From: JACDEA01 sp963742585 | GTDB taxonomy: Bacteria > Actinomycetota > Acidimicrobiia > Acidimicrobiales > JACDEA01 | Direction of reading: 5' to 3' | DNA: 64,000 nucleotides | Assembly: GCA_963742585.1 (NCBI GenBank) | Contig: CAVUMI010000009.1 | Location: 558,001 to 622,000 of the forward strand | Part shown: positions 1-7,015 of the stretch, one piece after another | Layout of the letters: each line of letters begins with the position of its first letter | Position numbering within the stretch: position 1 is the first letter of the stretch | The notes under the pieces: generated by a model | Told to the model about the DNA's origin: nothing | Seen by the model: only the letters and a program-made list of their open reading frames with translations | Database searches by the model: none | Program-made: the position numbers and the translations under genes

Positions 1-1
1 C

Positions 2-70
2 GCCGCGCTGGCGATCATGCCGTTCGGCATCGACCCCCGCCAAGCAATCCGCGACCTCGCCCCCACCTAG
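2..70 (+). CDS. C-terminal end of an unidentified protein (cut by window edge)
   Basis: An open frame runs from the window edge to a TAG at 68-70 and gives 22 residues ending in PRQAIRDLAPT. Codon use fits the region (G/C third positions). The tail resembles the last residues of FtsX-like permeases, which often end in a Pro-x-x-Ala-[IL]-R motif, but that is only a hint. The rest of the gene lies outside the window, so no function can be assigned. Confidence 0.4.
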   Translation, partial: AALAIMPFGIDPRQAIRDLAPT

Positions 71-233
71 TTCCGAATCGACAGCAACCGCTCCGCGTGA
101 TCGAGTGCACGCTCGCGGTCGTGATTTGGCCCCTCGGCGTGGTTGGTGCGATGAGTTTGGCCGCGCGCAACCGTCCAACTAATGGTAAGCGTCCGCAAGG
201 GGCGCTGGGCGTGCAGTGGGAGGAGTAGACGAT

Positions 234-1052
234 ATGGATTCGATGGCTCGCCGGATGTTCGAGCTGGTCGAGCCGATTGGTGTCATCCCTTACTCGGCCG
301 ATGAACCCAACGAGGCGATGTTCGCCCTGGGGTTCACCAACTACTGGGACACGTACTTCGCCGGACGGGCGGCGCCACTAGGCCTCGCCGCGGCGGAGGT
401 GGTGGACGCGCTCTTCTACAACTTCGCTCCCGGCGAGGTGGCTCGCCACATTCCGAAGGTATGGCGCACAACTACGCCCGAAGCGGCGATCGCCGCGCGT
501 CAGATGGGCTGCGTGAAGGCGCTGCGGCGGATCCTCGGCGATCATGTCGACGCTCCCGCCTTCGCCCGCGCCGCCGACCTGTTGACCACGGCGGCGACCA
601 GCGCACCGTTCGAGGGTCGGCCGATGTACGCCGCGCTGCGCGCGATCCCGATTCCCGAAGAGGTCGTGGCCCGTCTCTTTCATGCTGCGTCCTTGCTGCG
701 CGAGCACCGCGGCGACGGGCACATCGCGGGGCTGATGGTCGAGGGTGTTGGCGGCCTCGAGGCTCACGTCCTCTTCGCCCTCGACATGGGTATGCCTGCG
801 GGGAGGTTTGGACGCATCCACCATCTCCCGGCAGCGCAGCTCGCCGCCGTGATCGACGGAATGCGCGAGCGCGGCCTGATCGGCGATGACGGTTGGCTGA
901 GCGAACAGGGTCGCGCTGTCAAACGGCGGGTCGAGGCGCTCACCGACGACCTCGCGGCGAAGCCCTACGAGAGCCTTGCGCCTGACGAGCTCGATGAGCT
1001 CGTGGCCACGCTCGAGCCGCTCGCCGCGCTGCTACTCGCCGCCCAGGACTAG
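234..1052 (+). CDS. SCO6745-family winged-helix-like protein
   Basis: A 272-residue cytoplasmic protein of the actinobacterial SCO6745 family, which has a MarR-like C-terminal fold and no proven reaction. The N-terminal segment ARRMFELVEPIGVIPYS and the phrase GFTNYWDTYFAGRAAPLG are characteristic of the family. The C-terminal third (LRERGLI-type helix, then LTDDLAAKPYESL) matches its helical end. I chose ATG 234 over the GTG at 216 because GGGAGGA at 218-224 sits 9 nt before this ATG. Its 3' end overlaps the opposite-strand hydrolase stub by 21 bp. SCO6745 proteins have been suggested to bind small ligands; no target is visible here. Confidence 0.8.
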   Translation: MDSMARRMFELVEPIGVIPYSADEPNEAMFALGFTNYWDTYFAGRAAPLGLAAAEVVDALFYNFAPGEVARHIPKVWRTTTPEAAIAARQMGCVKALRRILGDHVDAPAFARAADLLTTAATSAPFEGRPMYAALRAIPIPEEVVARLFHAASLLREHRGDGHIAGLMVEGVGGLEAHVLFALDMGMPAGRFGRIHHLPAAQLAAVIDGMRERGLIGDDGWLSEQGRAVKRRVEALTDDLAAKPYESLAPDELDELVATLEPLAALLLAAQD

Positions 1053-1208
1053 GTCGGTGCCGTGGCCGCGCTGGCCGATGGCAACCACGCGATGAGACGA
1101 TCCAAAGTGCTCGTACTGCGGCGCAAAGTACGACCGCTCGCAGCACCATCCGTGAACGAAGAGCAGGTGCGGGTAGCCCGTGCCGGTTTCCTCGAACGAG
1201 AGCTTCAT
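1032..1208 (-). pseudogene. Truncated alpha/beta hydrolase (N-terminal stub)
   Basis: Only 58 codons remain. They carry the start of an alpha/beta-hydrolase fold: beta-strand LLFVHGW (the oxyanion-hole His-Gly) and the RVVAIGQRGHG loop that normally reads DLRGHGxSD. The nucleophile elbow (GxSxG), acid and His are all missing, because the frame runs straight into the 3' end of the opposite-strand SCO6745 gene and stops. The ATG overlaps the stop of the upstream LLM oxidoreductase by one base (TAATG), so the stub was once a translationally coupled second gene of that operon. The most likely explanation is a deletion or rearrangement joining two genes; a sequencing indel alone would not bring back the missing 200 residues. 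Confidence 0.65.
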
Positions 1209-2571
1209 TAGTTGCCGCCGATGATGCCTAGCGCGTCGTCGCGGCGGCCGGCGGCCCGGTCCTCCTGGATCTTCTCGAGCATGGCCTTGATGTTCTCGTC
1301 GCCGGTGCGGTCGGCCCAGGCGCGCGGCATGGCCGGCATCACGTAGTCCTCCGGCATCGGCGGCGCGTCGTCGACCTTTCGGGCCATCGCCTTCTCGATG
1401 ATCGGCTCGACCCGAATCGCCTTGGCCCTGACCTGGGCTTCGTCGCGGTCCATGAACTCGGGCATCACCTCGCGGCCGAACAGCTCGAGGCTTTCCATGA
1501 TGTGCTCGTGCTTGTTCTTGCCGGCCTGCGACACGAAGATGATCTGGTCGACGCCGCACTCCTCGTAGCGGCGCAGGTACTCGCGGATCTGGTCCGGCGT
1601 ACCAACCGCCCCGCGCAATCCGGTGATGCCGTCCTGCGCGATCTTGGCGCCGAGCCGGTCCTGGTCGGCCGCAGCGGCAACCTCGGCCGAGTAGCCGACC
1701 TCGTCGCGCTTCTGGAGGTACTCCGCCCACACGTCGGTGACGCCGGGAACGGTGCTGCGCCGAACACGTAGAAGTGGGCGAGCGAGTAGCCGAAGAAGTT
1801 GGCGCCCTCGATGCCGCGGGCAAGCGCCTCGTCTTCGGTAGGCGCGCACATGAACGTGGTCACGCACGCGACGTTCGGGTTGACCGCCTTGCCGATCGGC
1901 ACGCACTCGTTCTCGAGGGTCGCGTAGTAGTCGCCGAGCCAATGCTCGGCTTCCTCTGGATCGATGAATGCGAACGTCAGCGCGCCGATGCCTTTCTGCG
2001 CGGCGAGGTGGATCGTGTCGCGCCGCGAGCACGCCACCCAAAGCGGCGGGTGCGGCTTCTGCACCGGCTTGGGAACGACGTTCCGCGGCGGCATCTGCAC
2101 GTACTTGCCGTCGACGCCGGTGAACGGCACTTCGGTCATGCAGCGGATGGCGACCTCGAGCCCCTCCTGCCACATCTCGCGTTTGAGCATCGGGTCGATG
2201 TTGAACCCGCCGAGCTCGGCTTCGGAGGACGACTCGCCGGTGCCGAACTCGACGCGACCGTTCGACACGAGGTCGAGCATGGCGATGCGTTCGGCAATGC
2301 GTGCCGGGTGGTTGAACGCGGGCGGCGTCTGCACGATGCCGTGGCCGAGCCTGATGTTCGGCGCCCGCTGCGAGCACGCGGCGAGGAACACCTCGGGCGC
2401 GCTCGAGTGGCTGTACTCCTCGAGGAAGTGGTGCTCGACTTCCCACACGACGTCGAAGCCCAGCTTGTCAGCCAGCTCGACCTGATCGAGCGCGTCGTTG
2501 ATGAGTTGCTGCTCGCTGTCCTCCGCCCAAGGCCGCGGCAACTGGTGCTCGTAGAAGATGCCGAATTTCAC
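1208..2571 (-). CDS. LLM-class flavin-dependent oxidoreductase
   Basis: A luciferase-like TIM-barrel monooxygenase of about 450 residues that would use reduced FMN or F420 on an unknown substrate. The N-terminus (VKFGIFYEHQLPRPW), the LGFDVVWEVEHHFLEEY segment with its paired His, and the later RIAERIAMLDLVSNGRVEFGTG are standard for this class. The reading frame breaks once near 1745-1755: residues up to FGAAPFPASPT lie in one frame and VTDVWAEYLQKRDEVGY onward in another. This looks like a base-calling indel. The GTG start at 2571 is supported by a TACGCT box (2578-2583) 6 nt upstream. The hydrolase stub follows in a coupled arrangement. Confidence 0.82.
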
Positions 2572-2609
2572 GAGCGGAGCGTACTTGCCCAGTCGGTCAA
2601 GTCGCCGGG

Positions 2610-3916
2610 CTACGTCACCCGGTCGATGTGGAGACCGAGACCGGCGAAGGCTTCGAGCGGACGGTGATACCCGCGCTCGAGGTGATGGATATCCCGCAGC
2701 GTTGACGCGCCGTCCGCAGCGGCCGCGGCGATGACGTAGGCGAAGCCACCGCGCACGTCGGGGACGGTGATGTCGGCACCGCGCAGGGGCGTGACGCCGC
2801 GCACCACGATCGAGTGAAGCGCGGTGGTCTCCCGGAACCGGCACGGCCTGCTGCCGAGGCACGCGTCGTAGAGCTCAGCTTCGGCACCCATCGCTCGCAG
2901 CGCGTCGACATAGGTGAACCGATTGTCGAAAACCGTCTCGTGCAGCACGCTCATGCCTTCGGCTTGCGTGAAGAGCACCACAAGCGGCGACTGCCAGTCG
3001 GTCATGAACCCGGGATGGGTATCGGTGTCGACGACTGCGGTGCGGAGCGGACCATCAGCCTTGGCGAGCAGCCATTCGTCGGTGATCTCGAACCGCGCAC
3101 CCATGCCTTGTAGCGTCGAGATCGCGGTGATCAAGCGACCTTGCGGGCAGCCGTGGACGCGGACTTCGCCCCCCGTCATCAGGCCGGCGACGAGGTACGA
3201 GAACGCTTCGATGCGGTCGCCGTTGAGCCGGTGGTTCGCACCGTTCAGCCGGTCAACACCCTCGATGATGAATCGGCGGTCGGGCCGCAGCTCGAGGTGG
3301 GCGCCCATGCGCTGGAGAAACAGCGCAAGCTCGATGACCTCCGGCTCGGTGGCTGCGTTCTCGATGATCGTCCGGCCCTCGGCGAGCACCGCGGTCAGAA
3401 GGATCGTCTCAGTCGCCATGACGCTCGGGAATGGCAGCCGGATCCGCGCACCCCGCAGGTTGACCGCCTTGGCTTCGAGACCTTCGGGCGTCTGCTCGAC
3501 CTCGGCGCCGAGCTGACGCAGGGCCTCGATGTGAAAGTCGACCGGCCTGGCGCCAATGCGGTCGCCGCCCACCATCGGCACGAAGGCCTCGCCGACCCGG
3601 TGGAGGAGGGGACCCACCAGCAGGATGCGGGATCCGGTTGAGGCCGGTGAACTCGAGCGGCACATGGCTCCCGCCGATGACCGGCGGTTCGATGCGGATC
3701 TCATCACCGTCGACGCTGACGACCACGCCGAGCGCGCGCAAGCATCTGCGCGGTGATGTCGACGTCACCGATGTCGGGTGCGTTGGTGATCACGCTGGGT
3801 GAGTCGGCGAGGAGCGCGGCGACCATGTGCTTGGTGATGGCGTTCTTTGAACCCCGGACGCTTACGTCGCCGCGCAGCGGGCCTACCGGATCGACTTTCC
3901 ACGTGGCCCCAGTCAT
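2610..3916 (-). CDS. murA: UDP-N-acetylglucosamine 1-carboxyvinyltransferase (MurA), Asp variant
   Basis: First committed step of peptidoglycan synthesis: transfers enolpyruvate from PEP to UDP-GlcNAc in the cytoplasm. The RGSKNAITK motif near the N-terminus gives the Lys/Asn pair that binds substrate. The active-site loop reads MVGGDRIGARPVDFH, with Asp where most bacteria have the Cys that fosfomycin alkylates; the Asp form is known from Mycobacterium and Chlamydia and is fosfomycin-resistant. Length after joining frames is about 434 residues, normal for MurA. Frames break near 3745 and near 3635. ATG 3916 is preceded by TACGGT (plus 3925-3930) at 8 nt. The sequence does not show whether this is the only MurA of the genome. 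Confidence 0.9.
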
Positions 3917-4011
3917 GCGCGTGAACCGTACTCGGACCAGCAAAACGCGACTCCGGGCGCGCCCGTTCGGTACAGTGCAAGTTCGACAGGGGGAAAGTGA
4001 AGGAGGACTGG

Positions 4012-4212
4012 GTGACTCGACTTCGCGTTCTAGTGGCGGCTCTGGCAGCGTTTGGGGCTGTCTCGATGATCGGTGTACAGCCGGCGTCGGCGATCCGCGT
4101 CAACATCGCCGTGCTTGAAGGTGGCCCGCCTATGGCGCCGCCGCCGCCCGGTGGACTGCTCGGGCTGTGCCTGCAGATTCGGCCGAATCCGGCCAGCTGC
4201 ATTTCCATCTGA
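4012..4212 (+). CDS. Small secreted two-cysteine protein A
   Basis: A 66-residue protein with a clear Sec signal peptide: positively charged start (TRLR), a hydrophobic core (VLVAALAAFGAVSMI) and an AxA-type cleavage site at QPASA. The mature part is only about 40 residues, rich in Pro/Gly, with two Cys and the ending SCISI. GTG 4012 is preferred because AGGAGG lies at 4001-4006; GTG 3997 would put the ribosome site inside the gene. The next small gene has the same plan, suggesting tandem duplication. I do not recognise the family. The two Cys could form one disulfide after export. Confidence 0.6.
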   Translation: MTRLRVLVAALAAFGAVSMIGVQPASAIRVNIAVLEGGPPMAPPPPGGLLGLCLQIRPNPASCISI

Positions 4213-4250
4213 CAATCCCGGGCAAAAAGCGACTTTTCGGGCAGGACTCG

Positions 4251-4288
4251 CCACGTGACCCGGCGAAGTAGATCGTCGGGTCACGTGG
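4251..4288. terminator. Perfect 12-bp-arm hairpin between the two mini secreted genes
   Basis: CCACGTGACCCG at 4251-4262 is exactly repeated in inverse as CGGGTCACGTGG at 4277-4288, with a 14-nt loop. It lies 38 bp after the stop of the first small gene and 37 bp before the start of the second. No T-run follows, which is common for terminators in high-G+C actinobacteria. It could equally be an mRNA-stabilising or processing hairpin that sets different levels of the two products. Confidence 0.55.
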
Positions 4289-4325
4289 ATCGGGTCCGCG
4301 TGCGGGGCAACCTGAGGAGAGTTCG

Positions 4326-4535
4326 TTGCGACGGGTCAAGTTGTGGTTTGTAGGAATTGCGGCGGCGGCGGGGATGGTCGTGGGCGCGGGGGCGTACGCG
4401 CCGGCTGCGGACGCGGCTGACCTGGTCGAGCTTTGCATCACGCTGCATCCGCGCAGCGCGGACATCGTGATCAACGGGACGCCGGTTTTCGGCACGCTCA
4501 TTCCCGGCGTCCCGAGGAGCTGCGTCGGTATCTAG
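4326..4535 (+). CDS. Small secreted two-cysteine protein B
   Basis: A 69-residue protein with a signal peptide (MRRVKLWFVGIAAAAGMVVG, then a cut after AADAA). The mature part of about 40 residues contains LCITL near its start and ends in RSCVGI. The pattern LC-x-[IL]-x-P ... SC-[IV]-x-I is shared with the small protein just upstream, so the two are probably paralogues. TTG 4326 is used, with GAGGAGA at 4314-4320 as ribosome site. The stop overlaps the 3' end of the opposite-strand ABC permease by a few bases. Function unknown. Confidence 0.6.
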   Translation: MRRVKLWFVGIAAAAGMVVGAGAYAPAADAADLVELCITLHPRSADIVINGTPVFGTLIPGVPRSCVGI

Positions 4536-5332
4536 TAGTGGCTCAGGCTGCCCTGGCGTCGCGCCCGGGTGACTGCCCACTCGAAACTTCGTAGGGCCAG
4601 CGGAATGAGCAGGGCGGCGAACACCACCAGGACGAGCGCGTCCTGGCCGATGGCGTTGAGGTCGGGATTGGGAACCAGCGCCCGCCTCACGCCGTCGAGC
4701 CCATGGCTCATCGGTAGGGCCTGGGCCAGCCACTCGAGCGGACGGGGCAACACGGAGATGGGGTAGAGCACGCCGCCGAGCAGGGCAAAGCCGCCGCCGA
4801 TCATGCCGACCAGGAGGCCGGCCCGTTTGGTGAGCACGATCACGCTGGCCACGACGAGACCGACCGCGCTGAACGCGATGAGCGTGAGTAGCAGCATGCC
4901 GGTGGCGATCAGCAGGTTGTCGTAGGAGATCCGGGCGTGGAACAAAAGCCCGCCGAGGACCACGTAGATCACCAACTCCACGGTGGCGAACAAGCACGGC
5001 CACGCCGCGCCGTAGAGGAGGAGCCGGCGCGGCTCGTTGGGAGTCACCAGCAGCGCCTCGAGCGTGCCCTGCTGCTGCTCTTGCCCCAGGCTCCCGGCGA
5101 AGCTCCCGAGCGCGACGGAGAAGTAGCTCAAGGCGGCGGTGCCGATGAGAGCGAAGGTGAAGTAGTCGCTGCCGTAGGGGCGGAGCGCGCTCTGTTCCCC
5201 CGGAACCAGGTGGCTCAGGAAGCCGGCGGACAGGAGCGTGGTGAAGGCACCGACCACCTGGGTGACGAACGCCAGCCGGTACGAGCGCTCGAGGCGGAAG
5301 TCGCGCAAGATCGTGGCCCACAGCAGTCTCAT
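4532..5332 (-). CDS. ABC-2 type transporter permease
   Basis: A 266-residue integral membrane protein of the ABC-2 exporter class with about six hydrophobic segments. Diagnostic features are the EQQQGTLEALLVTPNEPRR cytoplasmic loop, which couples to the ATPase in ABC-2 permeases, and the later LYPISVLPRPLEWLAQALPM segment. Its ATG overlaps the stop of the ATPase gene (ATGA, 5329-5332), so the two are translationally coupled and form one exporter. The pair is divergent from the lasso-type B2 gene, separated by only 14 bp, which makes it the natural candidate to export the island's peptide product, though that is inference. Confidence 0.85.
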   Translation of the reverse strand: MRLLWATILRDFRLERSYRLAFVTQVVGAFTTLLSAGFLSHLVPGEQSALRPYGSDYFTFALIGTAALSYFSVALGSFAGSLGQEQQQGTLEALLVTPNEPRRLLLYGAAWPCLFATVELVIYVVLGGLLFHARISYDNLLIATGMLLLTLIAFSAVGLVVASVIVLTKRAGLLVGMIGGGFALLGGVLYPISVLPRPLEWLAQALPMSHGLDGVRRALVPNPDLNAIGQDALVLVVFAALLIPLALRSFEWAVTRARRQGSLSHY

Positions 5333-6084
5333 GGGGCAGCCTGGCGGAGCGCCGAATCGAGGGCGCCCTCGTTGGCGTCGGTCAGCCTGGCAACGATCCG
5401 ACCGGCCTTGAGCACGCTGACCGCATCGCAGACGCCCTCGGCTTCGGTTAGGTCGTGGGTGCTCAACAAGGTGGTGACACCGCTGTTTTCGCGCAGGCCG
5501 ACCAGAACACGGTGAAGGTCCTCGCGGGCGACCGCGTCGAGGCTCCGTGTCGGCTCGTCGAGGAGGAGCACGGGTGGTCGGTGGAGCATGGCCCGGGCCA
5601 GGCCCAGTCGTCGGATCATGCCTTGGGAGAACCCGGACACCGGCCGATCGGCCGCGTCGGAGAGCTGCGTCGTGGCCAGGGCTGCATCGATCGCCGGGCG
5701 GGCCTCGGCGATGTGCTGAAGGGCAGCGGCGAACTCGAGGTTCTGACGCGCGCTCAGCCGCCAATAGAGGCTGCGCTCGTCGCCGGTTGTGAAGCCGATG
5801 GCGCGTCGCACGTCGAGACTGGCGGCATGCAGGTCGTGGCCGGCGACGGTGGCCGTGCCCGCATCGGCGAGGATGAGCGTGGCGAGGATGCGCAGCAGGG
5901 TGCTCTTGCCCGACCCGTTCGGCCCGATGATCCCGTGGATCGTCCCCGGGTCAACGCTCAGGTCGACGCCGCGAAGGGCGTCGACGGTTGCCTTGGGGCG
6001 GCTGGGCAGCCACCCGGTCACCACGAAGCGCTTCTGGATGCCGGTGGCCGTGATCACGGCGGCGCCGTCGTCAGCCGGCGGCAA
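5329..6084 (-). CDS. ABC transporter ATP-binding protein
   Basis: Energises the coupled ABC-2 permease. The 251-residue protein has Walker A (IGPNGSGKST), a signature motif in degenerate form (SGFSQGMIRRLGLARAML), Walker B (VLLLDEPTRSLDA) and the switch His (LLSTHDLTEAE). The degenerate signature is usual for the DrrA/NatA-like exporters that pair with ABC-2 permeases. The start is uncertain: TTG 6084 gives the full frame, and GTG near 6057 is an alternative that would still keep the whole nucleotide-binding domain. No specific substrate can be read from the sequence. Confidence 0.87.
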   Translation of the reverse strand: MPPADDGAAVITATGIQKRFVVTGWLPSRPKATVDALRGVDLSVDPGTIHGIIGPNGSGKSTLLRILATLILADAGTATVAGHDLHAASLDVRRAIGFTTGDERSLYWRLSARQNLEFAAALQHIAEARPAIDAALATTQLSDAADRPVSGFSQGMIRRLGLARAMLHRPPVLLLDEPTRSLDAVAREDLHRVLVGLRENSGVTTLLSTHDLTEAEGVCDAVSVLKAGRIVARLTDANEGALDSALRQAAP

Positions 6085-6090
6085 TAGCCT
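6085..6090 (+). promoter_or_regulatory. Leaderless-type -10 box of the B2 gene
   Basis: TAGCCT lies 8 nt before the ATG at 6099, the position expected when transcription starts at the start codon itself. The box sits in the 14-bp gap between the divergent ATPase and B2 genes. No Shine-Dalgarno sequence precedes the ATG. Confidence 0.5.
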
Positions 6091-6098
6091 GGCCTGCG

Positions 6099-6503
6099 AT
6101 GGGGAAGGCGTTACTCCAGGCTCGCGCGCTGTCGCTCGTTGTCATGGCCCGGGTGCTCTTACGGCGCCGTGACACCACGACAGCGCTGCGGCGACTCACC
6201 CGCCGGCCGACGCGGCCGAGGCCGGTCCGGGCCGAGGAGGCCGTGGTAGCGGTGCAGCGAGCCGGGAGGATGGCGCAGGCTACCTGCCTGGCCCAGTCGG
6301 TCGCCCTCGCTGCGTTGTTCGAACGAGGGGGCGAGGACGCAACGCTCGTGTTGGGGTGTCGCCGGTACGAGGATCGCCACTGGGGTGCGCACGCGTGGGT
6401 AGTCGTCGCTGGGGAGGTGTGGGAGCCCGTGGTCGCGGGCGCGCACGAAGACCTGGCAGAACTCTCGGCCGCGCACACGTGGATACCGAAGCAGCGCAGC
6501 TGA
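6099..6503 (+). CDS. Lasso-peptide-type B2 leader peptidase (transglutaminase-like)
   Basis: A 134-residue member of the lasso peptide biosynthesis B2 family, Cys proteases that remove the leader of a precursor peptide bound by the B1/RRE protein. Cys63 in ATCLAQSVAL and His98 in WGAHAWVVV are the catalytic Cys and His in the family's usual context. The third catalytic acid is not obvious: E109 (VWEP) is the nearest candidate and would be Glu for Asp. The family is normally about 130-150 residues, so this one is complete. The gene converges on the precursor gene with a hairpin between them and is divergent from the ABC exporter. Confidence 0.85.
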   Translation: MGKALLQARALSLVVMARVLLRRRDTTTALRRLTRRPTRPRPVRAEEAVVAVQRAGRMAQATCLAQSVALAALFERGGEDATLVLGCRRYEDRHWGAHAWVVVAGEVWEPVVAGAHEDLAELSAAHTWIPKQRS

Positions 6504-6520
6504 TACAGAGGCGGAAGTGG

Positions 6521-6538
6521 TCTAGCTGTAGAGCTAGA
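6521..6538. terminator. Small palindromic hairpin between B2 and the precursor gene
   Basis: TCTAGCT (6521-6527) and AGCTAGA (6532-6538) form a perfect 7-bp stem with a GTAG loop. It sits exactly between the convergent 3' ends of the B2 and precursor genes and overlaps the precursor stop codon, so it could end transcription in both directions. The stem is short and A/T-rich, which makes it a weak candidate. Confidence 0.35.
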
Positions 6539-6644
6539 TGATGATGCTGATCTGGACGAGCTGGGCGCGGACGCCCTGCGTCCACTCCTCAATCGTGCCG
6601 TACTCGGTCAATTCAGGTGCCTCGTACGATTCACGCTCAGTCAT
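6534..6644 (-). CDS. RiPP precursor peptide with lasso-type leader
   Basis: A 36-codon gene, too short for usual gene callers. The leader carries Y7, P10, L12, G16 and T22 in the spacing Y-x2-P-x-L-x3-G-x5-T-x-G. This is the established lasso leader pattern bound by the B1/RRE protein, with the conserved Thr at -2. Cleavage after Q23 would leave the 13-residue core GVRAQLVQISIII, starting with the Gly typical of lasso cores. Unusually, the core has no Asp or Glu at all, so no side chain at positions 7-9 can close a macrolactam; S33 (core Ser10) is the only hydroxyl residue. GGAGG at plus 6649-6653 lies 4 nt before the ATG. A good promoter is upstream. The surrounding genes are exactly its expected processing partners, minus the cyclase. 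Confidence 0.82.
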   Translation of the reverse strand: MTERESYEAPELTEYGTIEEWTQGVRAQLVQISIII

Positions 6645-6685
6645 GTCGCCTCCGCGTCAGATCCCCAGGAAACTTCTGTGGCCCC

Positions 6686-6715
6686 AACATAACGGTTCGC
6701 AGGCGCCTCGGTCAA
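6686..6715 (-). promoter_or_regulatory. Promoter of the RiPP precursor gene
   Basis: On the minus strand TTGACC (plus 6710-6715) and TATGTT (plus 6686-6691) are separated by 18 bp, a near-consensus sigma-70-type pair. Transcription from about 6679 would give a leader of roughly 35 nt containing the GGAGG ribosome site. This differs from the leaderless layout of the enzymes around it, so the peptide is probably made at a higher level. Confidence 0.5.
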
Positions 6716-6729
6716 CGCAAAAATCCTTC

Positions 6730-6735
6730 TAGGCT
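6730..6735 (+). promoter_or_regulatory. Leaderless-type -10 box of the PqqD-kinase operon
   Basis: TAGGCT ends 7 nt before GTG 6743. Together with the minus-strand precursor promoter it forms a compact divergent control region of about 100 bp (6645-6742). Confidence 0.45.
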
Positions 6736-6742
6736 CGGCGCA

Positions 6743-7015
6743 GTGAGAGCCGTGGCCACGAGCGAGGAGGTCGTCCTTCGAGAGCAAGGCGGCGACGCCT
6801 TCCTGCTCCACGTGCCGAGCGGGCGCTATTTCGGACTGAATCGCAGCGGTTTGGTCATCTGGGAGGCTCTCCGGCTCGGCAAAGATCCGGCCGACGAGCT
6901 GGCCAGCCTGTGGCCGGACGTGCCTGAAACGAAACGACGGACTGACGTCGAGCGCCTCGTCGCTGCGTTGCTGGCCGCCGATCTGGTGTACGCAGTCGAC
7001 GACGCTGCTTCGTGA
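6743..7015 (+). CDS. PqqD/lasso B1-like RRE protein
   Basis: A 90-residue winged-helix RiPP recognition element. The segment GRYFGLNRSGLVIWEAL is the signature of PqqD-like proteins, which bind the leader of a precursor peptide and present it to the modifying enzymes; in lasso systems the free-standing form is called B1 and works with B2. GTG 6743 is chosen because it follows the TAGGCT box and gives the usual family length. Its stop overlaps the kinase start (GTGA at 7012-7015), so recognition protein and kinase are made together. The expected partner leader lies 100 bp away on the other strand. Confidence 0.85.
   Translation: MRAVATSEEVVLREQGGDAFLLHVPSGRYFGLNRSGLVIWEALRLGKDPADELASLWPDVPETKRRTDVERLVAALLAADLVYAVDDAAS

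Noticed and set aside
378..824. Long antisense open frames such as this minus-strand one
   Set aside because: High G+C gives long chance frames; these show basic, Arg/Pro/Ala-rich translations without domains and lie wholly inside recognised genes.
6534..6644. Ordinary class II lasso peptide
   Set aside because: The core has no Asp or Glu at positions 7-9 and no B3 cyclase gene lies in the window, so the normal isopeptide ring cannot form.
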